Assembly (NCBI RefSeq): GCF_003014555.1
Contig: NZ_PYGE01000017.1
Span: 1 to 64,000, forward strand
Direction: 5' to 3'
DNA: 64,000 nucleotides
Source: Haloactinopolyspora alba
GTDB taxonomy: Bacteria > Actinomycetota > Actinomycetes > Jiangellales > Jiangellaceae
The notes under the pieces: model-generated
Seen by the model: the letters and a program-made list of their open reading frames with translations, nothing else
What the model was told of the DNA's origin: nothing
Database searches by the model: none
Program-made: the position numbers and the translations under genes
In this document: in pieces, positions 17,900 through 27,819 of the stretch
Layout of the letters: every line of letters starts with the position of its first letter
Position numbering within the stretch: the stretch's first letter is position 1

Positions 17900-18997
17900 C
17901 TATCCGGCGGCCTTCCTCGCGGCTGCACCGTCCGCCGGCTGTGACGTGTCCAGGCGCTCCCACACCGCGCGCGAGACCTCGCGGATGGCCTCCGGGCTGA
18001 TCTGCCGGTTCAGGCTGTCGGCCAGCATCTGCGCCATCCGGTACGCGGGATCCACCCGCAGGGCACGCTCCAGCGCCACGTTGGCCAGCGCCCCCTCGCC
18101 GAACTGATAGGCGACCCAGGCGAGGAGAGTGCAGGCCGGGGCCGCCGACTCGTCCGGGCTGCGTCGAGCGAGCTCGGAGAGCATCGCCAGCCACACACCG
18201 CCGTCCTGCGCGCCTCCCCCGGTCCCTACCGGCATGGACGCCACCCGATCGCGAGCCTCGGGGTCGACGACACCGGCGCAGATCCGTCCGGCGACCTCGT
18301 CCGCCATGCCGCACGCACCCGCGCTGTACGCCGCCCACACCGCTTCCACCCACCGCGTCGTGACCGACCGGGCGCCGTCGGCTCCCTCGTCCCGTCGCAC
18401 GCGCCGCAGCTCTTGTTCGCCGGCCGCCACGGCGGCCCGCATCTGCGTCAGCCGTTCGCCGGTGGGCCCGGCGACCCCCGCGGCCAGCTCGGCGCGCGAG
18501 GGCAGTACACCGCGTCCGTTGAACGTCCGCTCGGCGCCCAACCGAGCGGCGGCACCAGACATCGACCCGAGCTCGACACCGTCCGGCGGGCAGCACGAGG
18601 GCTCCCGGCACATGTACGACCATCGCCGCCCGTCACGGACCAGCGCCGCATCGTGGACCTGAACGCCGCGGTCTTCCAGACCGGCGCACAACGCGTCGAT
18701 CAGGGCCCGCCGAGGCTCTGCGCGCGCACCGCCGGGAGCGTCCGTGTAGCACGCGACGACGACGCCGCAAGCCTGCTCGTACCGCACCCGCGCCACGATC
18801 TCGCTCACCCACCCGGGCTCGCCGACGTCGGGCAGGTCGATCCGCAGCACGAGGCCGAGCCGGCGCCGCTCACCGTGCAGGCAGACGATGACCAGGCTCT
18901 CCTCGGGATGAAAGCCCAGCAGGTGCGGGATGGCGGACAGTGTCTCGGACAGGTCGCCCAGCTCTACCGGGCCGGGACCGGGTTCACGTGGATTCAT
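17900..18997 (-). CDS. DUF4192-family protein
   Basis: A 365-aa protein matching the actinobacterial DUF4192 family: the N-terminal signature LSETLSAIPHLLGFHPEESL with the following VIVCLHGERR strand, a middle alpha/beta region (ACGVVVACYTD), and a helical C-terminal half with repeat-like helices (CTLLAWVAYQFGEGALANVA). The ATG at 18997 begins the family's conserved N terminus; a longer upstream frame lacks it. Function unknown. It lies upstream of the SRPBCC gene on the minus strand, and downstream of ctaF on that strand. Confidence 0.82.
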   Translation of the reverse strand: MNPREPGPGPVELGDLSETLSAIPHLLGFHPEESLVIVCLHGERRRLGLVLRIDLPDVGEPGWVSEIVARVRYEQACGVVVACYTDAPGGARAEPRRALIDALCAGLEDRGVQVHDAALVRDGRRWSYMCREPSCCPPDGVELGSMSGAAARLGAERTFNGRGVLPSRAELAAGVAGPTGERLTQMRAAVAAGEQELRRVRRDEGADGARSVTTRWVEAVWAAYSAGACGMADEVAGRICAGVVDPEARDRVASMPVGTGGGAQDGGVWLAMLSELARRSPDESAAPACTLLAWVAYQFGEGALANVALERALRVDPAYRMAQMLADSLNRQISPEAIREVSRAVWERLDTSQPADGAAARKAAG

Positions 18998-19104
18998 GCC
19001 GCTGACTCTTCCCGGCCGGCCATGCCGGTCCAAGGTCAGCGAACCAATCTGTGGACAGCCGCCGGAACGAGCGGGCGTTGTGGACAGCGTGCCCACCGCA
19101 CTGA

Positions 19105-19500
19105 TCAGTGCGCGTACTCACCCCGGTAGTACTCGAACACCCAGCCGACCACGGCCATCGCGGCGAGCGCCACGCCGATGATGAAGATGAACCAGGCGAA
19201 GACCAGCCCGAGGAACACCACCGCCGCGGCAGAGGCGCCGGCGAGCGGCCACCAGGAGTGCGGGCTGAAGAAGCCGTACTCGCCGGCCAGCTCCTCGACC
19301 TCGCCGTCGTGCCGGTCCTCCGGACGCGGTTCGATGCGCCGCGACAGGAGCATGAAGTAGAACGCGATCATCCCGCCGAGGCCGAACGTCAGCACGAGCG
19401 CCGTCGTGCCGGTCGGGTCCTCCGACATGAACCAGTAGATCGGCGTGATCACGGCGAAGAAGATCGCCACGATCACGAAGATCATGCCTTCGATCCTCAC
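19105..19500 (-). CDS. ctaF: Cytochrome c oxidase subunit IV (actinobacterial type)
   Basis: A 131-aa membrane protein with four hydrophobic segments: [55 protein letters not shown] and an adjoining helix to VVGWVFEYY. The motif [20 protein letters not shown] between helices 2 and 3 is the family signature. It assembles with CtaC and CtaD of the aa3 oxidase. Its ATG overlaps the ctaD stop by four bases. Confidence 0.93.
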   Translation of the reverse strand: MRIEGMIFVIVAIFFAVITPIYWFMSEDPTGTTALVLTFGLGGMIAFYFMLLSRRIEPRPEDRHDGEVEELAGEYGFFSPHSWWPLAGASAAAVVFLGLVFAWFIFIIGVALAAMAVVGWVFEYYRGEYAH

Positions 19501-21224
19501 TGCTTCGGCTCCTCAGCGTCGGCCGGGCCCAGCACCTGGACCCCCGGTCCGGCATTCGCCGGTTTCAACTGGGACTGTTCGGCGGCTTCCGGGTACTTCA
19601 GATCGAACGCAGGTCGCTCGCTGCGGACCCTCGGCAGGGACGTGAAGTTGTGCCGGGGCGGCGGCGACGACGTCGCCCACTCCAGCGACGCGCCGAAGCC
19701 CCACGGGTCGTCCATGGCCACCTTCGGCGCCAGCCGTGCCTTCCACACGTTCCAGAGGAACGGCAGGGTGGACGCCGCCAGCAGGAACGAGCTGACCGTG
19801 GACACCTGGTTCAGCGCGGTGAACCCGTCCTCGGGGAAGTAGTCGGAGTACCGGCGCGGCATGCCCTCGACGCCCAGCCAGTGCTGGACCAGGAAGGTCC
19901 CGTGGAACCCGAGGAACAGCGTCCAGAAATGGATCTTCCCGAGCCGCTCGTCGAGCATCCGGCCGGTGAACTTGGGCCACCAGAAGTAGAACCCGGCGAA
20001 CATCGCGAAGACGACGGTGCCGAACACCACGTAGTGGAAGTGCGCCACGACGAAGTAGCTGTCCGACGCATGGAAGTCCAGCGGCGGCGAGGCGAGGATG
20101 ACACCGGTCAGGCCACCGAACAGGAACGTCACCATGAACCCGATGGCGAACAGCATCGGTGTCTCGAACGTCAGCGACCCGCGCCACATGGTGCCGATCC
20201 AGGCGAAGAACTTCAGCCCCGTGGGGACCGCGATGAGCATCGTCATCGCGGCGAAGAACGGCAACTCGACCGCGCCGGTGACGTACATGTGGTGCGCCCA
20301 CACGGCCACCGACAGCCCGCCGATCGACAGCGTCGCGAGCACCAGGCCCTTGTAGCCGAACACCGGCTTGCGGCTGAACACCGGGATGACCTCGGTGATG
20401 ATGCCGAAGAACGGCAACGCGATGATGTAGACCTCGGGATGACCGAAGAACCAGAACAGGTGCTGCCAAAGGACCGCACCACCGGCCGATGGGTCGAAGA
20501 TGAGCGTGCCGAGGTTCCGGTCGGCGAACAGCGCGAACAGCGCCGCGGCAAGCAGCGGGAATGCGATCAGCACCAGGATGCTGGTGACCAGGATGTTCCA
20601 GGTGAAGATCGGCATCCGGAACATCGTGATGCCGGGCGCGCGCATGCACACGATGGTGGTGATGAAGTTCACCGCGCCGAAGATGGTGCCGAAACCGCTC
20701 ATGGCCAGGCCGGCGACCCACAGGTCACCGCCGACGTTCGGCGCGTACACCGCCGTCGACAACGGCGTGTAGGCGAACCAGCCGAAGTCGGCCGCGCCGC
20801 CGGGTGTGACGAACCCGGCGCACACGATCAGCCCGCCCAGCGCGAACAGGTAGAAGCTGAACATGTTCAGCCGTGGGAACGCGACATCCGGTGCGCCGAT
20901 CTGCAACGGGACGATCACGTTGCCGAAGCCGATGAACAGCGGCGTCGCGAACAGCAACAGCATGATCGTGCCGTGCATGGTGAACAGCTGGTTGTAGAAC
21001 CCGTCGCTGACGACCTGCTCGCCCGGAGCGTAGAGCTCGGCACGGATCAGCAGCGCCAGCACACCACCGAACAGAAAGAACCCGAACGAGGTGATCAGGT
21101 ACATGTACCCGATGATCTTGTGGTCGGTGGAGGACATCCACCGGACCGCGACGTTGCCCTTGCGCTTGGGGCGCGCCGTCGGGTCGGTCGCGACCGTGGC
21201 GGTGCGCTCGAGGTAGGTGGTCAC
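19497..21224 (-). CDS. ctaD: Cytochrome c oxidase subunit I
   Basis: A 575-aa, 12-helix catalytic subunit of the aa3 oxidase holding heme a and the heme a3-CuB centre. The [13 protein letters not shown] segment carries the CuB ligand His and cross-linked Tyr, WAHHMYVTG the two further CuB His, and [15 protein letters not shown] the heme ligands. It begins with an [20 protein letters not shown] leader typical of the family. Stop/start overlaps with ctaC (upstream) and ctaF (downstream) give one operon. Confidence 0.97.
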   Translation of the reverse strand: MTTYLERTATVATDPTARPKRKGNVAVRWMSSTDHKIIGYMYLITSFGFFLFGGVLALLIRAELYAPGEQVVSDGFYNQLFTMHGTIMLLLFATPLFIGFGNVIVPLQIGAPDVAFPRLNMFSFYLFALGGLIVCAGFVTPGGAADFGWFAYTPLSTAVYAPNVGGDLWVAGLAMSGFGTIFGAVNFITTIVCMRAPGITMFRMPIFTWNILVTSILVLIAFPLLAAALFALFADRNLGTLIFDPSAGGAVLWQHLFWFFGHPEVYIIALPFFGIITEVIPVFSRKPVFGYKGLVLATLSIGGLSVAVWAHHMYVTGAVELPFFAAMTMLIAVPTGLKFFAWIGTMWRGSLTFETPMLFAIGFMVTFLFGGLTGVILASPPLDFHASDSYFVVAHFHYVVFGTVVFAMFAGFYFWWPKFTGRMLDERLGKIHFWTLFLGFHGTFLVQHWLGVEGMPRRYSDYFPEDGFTALNQVSTVSSFLLAASTLPFLWNVWKARLAPKVAMDDPWGFGASLEWATSSPPPRHNFTSLPRVRSERPAFDLKYPEAAEQSQLKPANAGPGVQVLGPADAEEPKQ

Positions 21225-22063
21225 TGCTCGCCCCCAGCCTCGGTCAGCGGCGTCTCGGAGTAGGAGCCACGCAGCGGCGCCTCGATCTCGCCGGTCTGCC
21301 CCTCGTCACGCAGTTGCTGCATCTGATCCTCGTACTCCTGCTCGGAGACGACCTCGACGTTGAACACCATGGACGAGTGGTAGGCGCCGCACAGCTCCGC
21401 GCACTTGCCCGAGTAGCTGCCCTGGCGGTCCGGGGTGACCTGGAACGAGTTCGTGCGTCCCGGAATGACGTCCATCTTCATGTAGAACGACGGGATCCAG
21501 AACGAGTGGATAACGTCCGGCGAGTCCAGCGTGAACTCCACCGTCTGCCCGACAGGCAGGTACAGCGTCGGGATGTCCGTGGTCGTGCCGACCTCGTACA
21601 CGTCCTCGTCGAGGTAGTTGAACGTCCACGACCACTGCTGCCCGATGACGCCGATCTCGACGTCGGGCTCCTCGGACGTGTCGAGGATCTGGTTCTGGTG
21701 GTCGACCGTGAAGTAGAACAGCGCCGCGATGACCACCAGCGGAGTCACCGTGTACAGAAACTCGATGGGCATGTTGAACCGGGTCTGCGTCGGCAGCTCG
21801 TCGCTGCGGCGCCGATAGGCCACCACGGCCCACAGAATCAGACCCCACACGAGGATGCCGACGGCGAACGCCGCGATCCACGAGCCGACCCAGAGGTTGC
21901 CGATCAGCGGTGTTTCCTCGGTCGCCGGCTCGGGCAGTCCCAGCCGCGACCACTGCTCGTTCGTCTCGGCCGAACATCCGGTCAACACGAAGACCGCACC
22001 GGCGATGACGGCGGCAGCCATGGCCCGACGACGCGCCGGGCGAACCCTGCCAGACTGACCCAC
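21221..22063 (-). CDS. ctaC: Cytochrome c oxidase subunit II (lipoprotein)
   Basis: A 280-aa subunit carrying the CuA electron entry site. The N terminus has a lipoprotein signal ending in VLTGC. Two transmembrane helices follow ([33 protein letters not shown]), then the cupredoxin domain with QQWSWTFNY and the CuA motif [12 protein letters not shown]. The GTG at 22063 has GAGAAGGG upstream; a later ATG would remove part of the signal. Overlaps ctaD by four bases. Confidence 0.95.
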   Translation of the reverse strand: MGQSGRVRPARRRAMAAAVIAGAVFVLTGCSAETNEQWSRLGLPEPATEETPLIGNLWVGSWIAAFAVGILVWGLILWAVVAYRRRSDELPTQTRFNMPIEFLYTVTPLVVIAALFYFTVDHQNQILDTSEEPDVEIGVIGQQWSWTFNYLDEDVYEVGTTTDIPTLYLPVGQTVEFTLDSPDVIHSFWIPSFYMKMDVIPGRTNSFQVTPDRQGSYSGKCAELCGAYHSSMVFNVEVVSEQEYEDQMQQLRDEGQTGEIEAPLRGSYSETPLTEAGGEQ

Positions 22064-22195
22064 GAGGCGCCCTTCTCTACGACCGCTCCCCGACGCTTCC
22101 GGCGACTCGCAACCGGACCGGTGTCGAGAGCAAACTTGTGCTGTCGGGCCCCACCCTAGCGGTTGCGACCCGTCGCCAATCCGGGAGGTTCGACG

Positions 22196-23392
22196 ATGTC
22201 CACACGTGGCGTGTCTACGCATGCCGACGCCCCCGCCGACGAGCCCGTTGACCGGCGCCGCACGCGACATTTCGACGCCGCTTCCGGCGAGCCGTTGCAC
22301 CCGGCCGCGCGCGAGGTGCTGCTCAGCGCACACGACGACGGCTGGGCCGACCCGGCGCGCCTGTACGGCTCCGCGCGCCGCGCCCGCATGTTGCTGGACA
22401 ACGCCCGCGAGATCGTCGCCGCCGTGCTGGGCTGCCGGCCGGACGAGGTGTCGTTCACGGCCGGCGGCACGCACGCCGTGCACTCGGCCGTGTTGGGGGC
22501 GTTCGCGGCGCGGGAGCGGGCGCGTTCGGAGATCGTCGTCTCCGCCGTGGAGCACTCCTCCGTGCTGCACTCCGCGGCCGCGCTCGGCCCGCAGGGCGCG
22601 GTGACGCGGCAGGTGGGCGTCGACGGGCTCGGCAGCGTCGACGCCGACGAGTTCGCCCGCGCGATACATCCGGCGAGCGTGCTCGCGTGCCTGCAGACGG
22701 CCAACCACGAGGTCGGCACGGTTCAACCGGTCGACGAGGTCGCCGAGCACTGCGAGCGGCACGGTGTCGCCCTGCTCACCGACGCCGCACAGGCGGTCGG
22801 GCGCACCGAGCTGCCAACGCGCTGGTCACTGCTGACGGCCAGCGCACACAAGTGGGGCGGGCCGCCCGGCGTGGGCGTGCTGGCCGTGCGCCGCGGCGCG
22901 CGGTGGCGGTCGCCATGGCCGGAGGACGAGCGCGAGAACGGACGGGTGCCGGGCGTCCAGAACGTGCCGGGCGTGCTGGCGGCCGCAGCGGCCCTACGGG
23001 CTCGGGCCGAAGAGGCCGCCGAGCTCGCCACGCGGCACGCCGAACTGACGGAGCGGATCCGGGCACGCGTGCCCGGCCTGCTGTCGGACGTCGACGTGGT
23101 CGGGCATCCGCGCCACCGGCTGCCGCACCTGGTGACGTTCTCGTGTCTCTACCTCGACGGCGAGGCACTGGTGACGGAGCTGGACCGGGCCGGGTACGCG
23201 GTCTCGAGCGGTTCGTCGTGCACGTCCAGCACCCTGCAGCCGAGCCACGTCCTCGAGGCCATGGGCGCGCTGACGCACGGCAACGTGCGCGTGTCGCTGG
23301 GCCCGGACGTCACCATCGACGAGGTCGACGAGTTCCTGGCAGTGGTCACGGACGTGGTCGGCCGGCTGCGACAGGAGGCGGCGGCGCCGTGA
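22196..23392 (+). CDS. Cysteine desulfurase (NifS/IscS-like)
   Basis: A 398-aa PLP enzyme that removes sulfur from cysteine for Fe-S clusters or thiolation. The PLP lysine is K219 in SAHKWGGPPG, the family HEVGTVQP segment is present, and the active-site Cys is C342 in SSGSSCTSS. The ATG at 22196 follows GGGAGG. Its stop overlaps the GTG of the TusA-like gene (GTGA), which strongly links it to sulfur relay. The start is divergent from ctaC. Whether it serves IscS-like housekeeping or a specific thiolation path is unclear. Confidence 0.9.
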   Translation: MSTRGVSTHADAPADEPVDRRRTRHFDAASGEPLHPAAREVLLSAHDDGWADPARLYGSARRARMLLDNAREIVAAVLGCRPDEVSFTAGGTHAVHSAVLGAFAARERARSEIVVSAVEHSSVLHSAAALGPQGAVTRQVGVDGLGSVDADEFARAIHPASVLACLQTANHEVGTVQPVDEVAEHCERHGVALLTDAAQAVGRTELPTRWSLLTASAHKWGGPPGVGVLAVRRGARWRSPWPEDERENGRVPGVQNVPGVLAAAAALRARAEEAAELATRHAELTERIRARVPGLLSDVDVVGHPRHRLPHLVTFSCLYLDGEALVTELDRAGYAVSSGSSCTSSTLQPSHVLEAMGALTHGNVRVSLGPDVTIDEVDEFLAVVTDVVGRLRQEAAAP

Positions 23393-23631
23393 GTGAACAG
23401 ACCGCGAGCCTGACCCTGGACTGCCGGGGCATGCGCTGCCCGCTGCCCGTCATCGAACTGGCGCGGCGACTGAGCGACGTCGCCGTCGGCGATGTCGTGG
23501 AAGTGGCGGCCGACGACCCGGCCGCCGCGACGGACGTCCCCGCGTGGTGCCGGATGCGCGGGCACGAATACGTGGGTGCGCTCCCGGCGGCGGACGGCAT
23601 GCCCGCCTACCGCGTGCGCCGCCTGTCCTGA
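23389..23631 (+). CDS. TusA-family sulfur carrier
   Basis: An 80-aa protein with the sulfur-carrier motif CRGMRCPLPVIELARRL; the Cys of CPLP accepts the persulfide. The short alpha/beta fold continues to the VVEVAADDPAAATDVPAWC segment. It overlaps the cysteine desulfurase stop (GTGA), so desulfurase and carrier are made together. The final acceptor is not evident from the neighbourhood. Confidence 0.9.
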   Translation: MSEQTASLTLDCRGMRCPLPVIELARRLSDVAVGDVVEVAADDPAAATDVPAWCRMRGHEYVGALPAADGMPAYRVRRLS

Positions 23632-23640
23632 CTCGCCAAG

Positions 23641-23739
23641 CGGGTGGTGCGGGGTTCCGCGTCCGTCCGCGCCCGCGGCTCGCTCGTCCCTCGCCCGCCG
23701 ATGCCTGTCCGCACCATGGACGCGGAACCGCACGACCCG
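23641..23739. repeat. Intergenic element family A, copy 1
   Basis: Inverted arms at 23641-23664 and 23718-23739 (GGACGCGGAACC shared exactly, then one indel and one mismatch) enclose a conserved core at about 23665-23717. That core is shared with 37547-37597 and 51705-51753 and contains CCCGCGGCTCG, CGCCGATGCC and CCGCACCATGG. It lies between convergent genes ending at 23631 and 23847, so it can act as a two-way terminator hairpin. Confidence 0.8.
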
Positions 23740-23846
23740 CCGGACAGCCCGTAACCCCGGGGACGAGAACGCCGCTGACCATGGCGGACGGCGGCGTTAT
23801 GCGCCGCCGGCGACCGTGGTCAGCGGCGTCGGATCGCGGAGCTCGC

Positions 23847-24197
23847 TCAGTGGAACGAGTCGCCGCAGGCGCAGGATCCGCCGGCGTTGGGGTTGTCGAT
23901 GGTGAAGCCCTGCTTCTCGATGGTGTCGACGAAGTCGATGGTGGCGCCGCCGAGGTAAGGGGCGCTCATCCGGTCGACGACGACGTGGACGCCACCGAAG
24001 TCCTTGACGACGTCGCCGTCGAGCGAGCGCTCATCGAAGAAGAGCTGGTACCGCAGACCGGAGCACCCGCCGGGCTGCACCGCGATGCGCAACTGGAGGT
24101 CGTCGCGCCCCTCCTGTTCGAGCAGGCCCTTGACCTTGGCCGCCGCGCCTTCGGTGAGAACGACGCCGCCGTCGGTGGCCTGTTCCTGAACCGTCAT
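23847..24197 (-). CDS. HesB/IscA-family iron-sulfur assembly protein (ErpA-like)
   Basis: A 116-aa A-type Fe-S carrier. The three conserved cysteines are C45 (QPGGCSG) and C109/C111 (GSCACGDSF), which bind the cluster for transfer to target proteins. The downstream quinolinate synthase NadA is a [4Fe-4S] enzyme and could be a client. Convergent with the sulfur-carrier gene, separated by the family A element. Confidence 0.93.
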   Translation of the reverse strand: MTVQEQATDGGVVLTEGAAAKVKGLLEQEGRDDLQLRIAVQPGGCSGLRYQLFFDERSLDGDVVKDFGGVHVVVDRMSAPYLGGATIDFVDTIEKQGFTIDNPNAGGSCACGDSFH

Positions 24198-24301
24198 CGT
24201 TGGTCTCCTGACGAGTGTCGACTACGTCTTGGGGGTGACAACGCGCACCCGGCAAGCATTCATTCCTGGCACTTCCATGGTGGCACACGAGACCACGCCG
24301 A

Positions 24302-25423
24302 TCACCTGCTCCACGTCTTGGCCACGCGCTCGGCCACCGCGGCCAGGCTGCGGCCCGGGTGTGCGAAGGCGTCGTCGGTGCCGACCATGTCGACCACCGA
24401 GTAGGCCGCCTCGATGCCGTTGGCGCGCAGCTCACGGTTACCGACCTGGACCGCCCCGGCCATCGCGATGCAGGGACGCATCGCCGGCCCCGCCAGTCCC
24501 GCCAGCCCCGAGACGACCTTGCCGCTCATCGACTGCCAGTCCAGCTTGCCTTCACCGGTGATGACGAGGTCGACCCCGGCCACCAGGTCCGGCAGTCCGA
24601 CAGCCTCGGCGACCGTGTCGAAGCCGGCCTCGCGACGCCCACCGAGCAGCCGCAGCGCGTATCCGAGTCCGCCGGCGGCACCACTGCCCTTCTCGTCCGC
24701 CAGCCGCCGGTCGGCCAGGTCGGCGAACTGCGCCAGGGCGCCGTCGGCGGCGAGCTTGGCGTCGTCGGTGCTGATCCCCTTCTGCGCACCGAACACGTTG
24801 GTGGCTCCGCGCAGCCCGAGCAGCGGGTTCTCCACGTCCGAGGCGGCCACCAGGCTCACGTCGCCGATCCGCTGCCGTACCGGGTCGAGGTCGAGCTCCT
24901 CGATGCCGGCCAGACCCAACGGCCCGCCGGTCAGGGCTTCGTCCGGCACGCTCGTCGCTCCCAGGGCCGCCAGCATGCCGGCGCCGCCGTCGTTGGTCCC
25001 CGACCCGCCGAGCCCGACCACGATCCGTCGGGCCCCGGCCTCCAGGGCCTGCGCGATCAACTCGCCCACGCCGTACGTGGACGCTCGCTCGGCCACCCCC
25101 GGCTCGGGGGTCCTGCCGTCGTCGGCCATCGGCAACAGCGCCAGCCCGCACGCCTGCGCGGACTCGATGTACGCGGTCGTCCCGGCCCGCAGGAACGTCG
25201 CCGGCACCGCGGCGCCCAGCGGTCCCTGTACCGTCACCGCCAGCAGTTCGCCGCCGATGCTCGAGTGCAACACGTCGACGAAACCGGGGCCGCCGTCGGC
25301 CATCGGCACGGCGACGACCTCGTCGCCCGGGGCGGTGCGGTTCCAGCCCTCGGCGATCGCGTCGGCGGCTTCGACGGCGGTGAGTGTTCCAGCGAACTTG
25401 TCCGGTGCCACGAGGATGCGCAT
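24302..25423 (-). CDS. Glycerate kinase
   Basis: A 373-aa glycerate kinase of the GckA/GlxK family, phosphorylating D-glycerate with ATP. The N terminus MRILVAPDKFAGTLTAVEAADAIAEG is characteristic, as are VPMADGGPGF, the GLGGSGTNDGGAGML loop, and LDLVITGEGKLDWQS near the C terminus. The ATG is only 17 bases from the divergent GNAT start at 25441, so one or both messages probably lack a leader. Confidence 0.9.
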   Translation of the reverse strand: MRILVAPDKFAGTLTAVEAADAIAEGWNRTAPGDEVVAVPMADGGPGFVDVLHSSIGGELLAVTVQGPLGAAVPATFLRAGTTAYIESAQACGLALLPMADDGRTPEPGVAERASTYGVGELIAQALEAGARRIVVGLGGSGTNDGGAGMLAALGATSVPDEALTGGPLGLAGIEELDLDPVRQRIGDVSLVAASDVENPLLGLRGATNVFGAQKGISTDDAKLAADGALAQFADLADRRLADEKGSGAAGGLGYALRLLGGRREAGFDTVAEAVGLPDLVAGVDLVITGEGKLDWQSMSGKVVSGLAGLAGPAMRPCIAMAGAVQVGNRELRANGIEAAYSVVDMVGTDDAFAHPGRSLAAVAERVAKTWSR

Positions 25424-25440
25424 GCGGCAGAGTGTGCCGT

Positions 25441-26298
25441 ATGCGCATCCGGCCCATGCAGACCGGCGACGTCGGCGCGGCGGAGCGGATCACCGCGCGG
25501 GCGTTCACCTGGACCTCTGACGGCCACTGGACCGAACGGTCGCCGCAGGCGCGCGACCGCTGGAGTGACCGTGCCCGGCATCTGCTGGCCCTCGACCCCG
25601 GCGGCTGCTGGGTGCTCGACGACGACCGCGGCGACGTGGCCGGCGTCGCCCTCGCCGCACGGCGCGACCTGCTGTGGATCCTCTCGAGCTTCGCCGTCGA
25701 CCCGGATCAGCAGGGCCGGGGTGCCGGCCGTGCGCTTCTGGACGCCGTGATCGACTACGGGGACGGCTGCCTGCGCGGCATGCTCTGCGCCCTGCCGAAC
25801 CCCGCTGCGCTGCGGCGATATCGCGGCGCCGGGTTCACCGTGCACCCCACGATGCGCCTGGCCGGAAGGGTCGACCGGGCGACTCTGCCGGTGATGGAAG
25901 GGGTGCGCGTCGGCACCGACGCCGACCTCGACCTCGTCGACTCCGTCGACCGCCGCGTCCGCGGGGCGACCCGCCGCGGCGACCACACGCTGCTGGCCCG
26001 GTACGGCCCCCTGCTCGTCTGCGACCTGCTGACCGGCAGCGGCTACGCCTGGCTGGACGGCTCGTCGGTGGGACCACTGGCGGCCACCAGCAGGGCGATC
26101 GCGCAGCGGCTGCTGTGGTTCGCGCTGTCGCTCGCACCCGGCGACACCGACGTCGCCGTGCGATATCTCACAGCGGAGCAGGAGTGGGCCGTCGACGTCG
26201 GCCTGGCCGCGGGTCTCGCCGTCCACCAGGACGGATTCCTGGGCCTGCGGCACATGCGGCCACCCGCGCCGTATGTCCCTTCGGTGCCGTTCGGGTGA
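25441..26298 (+). CDS. GNAT-family acetyltransferase (two-domain)
   Basis: A 285-aa GNAT protein. The first domain begins MRIRPMQTGDVGAAERITAR and contains the acetyl-CoA loop VDPDQQGRGAGRALLDAVI; a second, less conserved acetyltransferase-like half follows (GVRVGTDADLDLVDSVDRR). No substrate can be assigned. The ATG at 25441 begins the family's N terminus; the divergent glycerate kinase starts 17 bp away, suggesting a leaderless message. Confidence 0.82.
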   Translation: MRIRPMQTGDVGAAERITARAFTWTSDGHWTERSPQARDRWSDRARHLLALDPGGCWVLDDDRGDVAGVALAARRDLLWILSSFAVDPDQQGRGAGRALLDAVIDYGDGCLRGMLCALPNPAALRRYRGAGFTVHPTMRLAGRVDRATLPVMEGVRVGTDADLDLVDSVDRRVRGATRRGDHTLLARYGPLLVCDLLTGSGYAWLDGSSVGPLAATSRAIAQRLLWFALSLAPGDTDVAVRYLTAEQEWAVDVGLAAGLAVHQDGFLGLRHMRPPAPYVPSVPFG

Positions 26299-26415
26299 AC
26301 GGCGTGGGACGATGGAGGGCGCACCGTGCGTTGTACGCGACGCCGAGGTGATGCGGCCGGACAAGCCGACGACGACGTGCGGCATGCCGGTCGCCGGACG
26401 AAAGGCTGACGAGCC

Positions 26416-27621
26416 GTGACCGTGACCGACACCGGCCAGCCCACATCGGGCGGCCCCGCAACTCCCCTGCCCCTGCTGCTCCTGGGCCGCGACGCCGACC
26501 CGGCCAGCGAACGCGGCGTCGAGTGCCCGGGAGACCTCCCCGCGGCCAGCGACCCCGACCTCGTCGAACGTGCACGGCGTGCCCGCGAGGCGCTCGGTGA
26601 CCGCGCGTTCGTCCTGGGCCACCACTACCAGCGCGACGAGGTCATCCAGTTCGCCGACGTGACCGGCGACTCGTTCAAGCTCGCCAAGGACGCCGCCGCC
26701 CGTCCCGAGGCGGAGTTCATCGTGTTCTGCGGCGTGCACTTCATGGCCGAGTCCGCCGACATCCTGACCGGCGACCACCAGCAGGTCGTGCTTCCCGATC
26801 TGGCGGCCGGCTGCTCCATGGCCGACATGGCGCGGCCGCTGCAGGTCGACGACGCGTGGACGCGACTCGGCGACGCCGGCGTCGCCGAGTCCACGGTGCC
26901 GATCACCTACATGAACTCGTCCGCCGACATCAAGGCGTTCTGCGGCAGGCACGGCGGCGCCGTCTGCACGTCCAGCAACGCCCGCCAGGCTCTCGACTGG
27001 GCCTTCGAGCACGGCGAGAAGGTGCTGTTCCTTCCCGACCAGCACCTCGGCCGCAACACCGCCGTCCTCCAGCTGGGCCTGTCGCTGGACGACTGCCTGG
27101 TCGTCGACCCGCACAAACCGGACTTCGGCGTCACCGACGACGAGCTGCGTGCCGCACGCGTCCTGCTGTGGAAGGGGCACTGCTCGGTGCACGGACGGTT
27201 CTCGCTCGAGTCGGTCGCCGACGTACGCGAGCGGATCCCGGACGTCAACGTGCTGGTCCACCCCGAGTGCAAGAACGAGGTCGTGACCAGCGCCGACCAC
27301 GTCGGCTCGACGGAGTACATCATCAAGACCCTCGCCGAGGCGCCCGCCGGCTCCGCCTGGGCCATCGGCACGGAGCTCAACCTGGTCAAGCGGCTCGCGA
27401 ACGAGCACCCGGACAAGACGGTGGTCTTCCTCGACAAGACCGTGTGCTTCTGCTCGACCATGAACCGCATCGACCTGCCGCACCTGGTGTGGGCGCTCGA
27501 GAACCTGGCCGAGGGCCGGGTCGTCAACCGCATCGAGGTCGACGACGACACCGAGCACTGGGCGCGGGTCGCGCTGGACCGGATGCTCGCCCTCCCCGGC
27601 ACCGGCGCCGTCAAGTCGTGA
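26416..27621 (+). CDS. nadA: Quinolinate synthase
   Basis: A 401-aa [4Fe-4S] enzyme making quinolinate from iminoaspartate and dihydroxyacetone phosphate for NAD synthesis. The three cluster cysteines lie in AGCSMADM, HPECKNEV and TVCFCSTM. The HHYQRDEVI segment and the VFCGVHFMAE motif are typical. An N-terminal extension of about 50 residues is common in actinobacterial NadA. nadB and nadC are not in this window. The stop codon abuts the repeat at 27621. Confidence 0.96.
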   Translation: MTVTDTGQPTSGGPATPLPLLLLGRDADPASERGVECPGDLPAASDPDLVERARRAREALGDRAFVLGHHYQRDEVIQFADVTGDSFKLAKDAAARPEAEFIVFCGVHFMAESADILTGDHQQVVLPDLAAGCSMADMARPLQVDDAWTRLGDAGVAESTVPITYMNSSADIKAFCGRHGGAVCTSSNARQALDWAFEHGEKVLFLPDQHLGRNTAVLQLGLSLDDCLVVDPHKPDFGVTDDELRAARVLLWKGHCSVHGRFSLESVADVRERIPDVNVLVHPECKNEVVTSADHVGSTEYIIKTLAEAPAGSAWAIGTELNLVKRLANEHPDKTVVFLDKTVCFCSTMNRIDLPHLVWALENLAEGRVVNRIEVDDDTEHWARVALDRMLALPGTGAVKS

Positions 27622-27699
27622 ATGACCACGTTCACCATGGAATTCCATGCGTCACCACCCGTACAGGCCTGGTGATGCGTGCACACGCCTGGTGATGGA
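27621..27699 (+). repeat. Dispersed repeat family C, copy 1
   Basis: A 79-bp sequence starting immediately at the nadA stop. It carries GTTCACCATGGAATTCC, then GCGTCACCACCC, then two CTGGTGATG blocks around GTGCACAC. The copy at 29472-29550 (minus strand) matches it along its whole length with about a dozen differences, and a third partial copy is at 96-125. The rest of 27700-27819 shows no gene. Confidence 0.85.
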
Positions 27700-27819
27700 A
27701 CGGCGGACGAGCCCGGCCGTCGTCGGGGGCGGAGCGGGCGCGGCGGCGGTCGGGCACGGTCGCACACAGCGAGGCACGCGCAGCAGTCGGGAGCACTGAC
27801 GACTGGCGGCGTTGCGGCG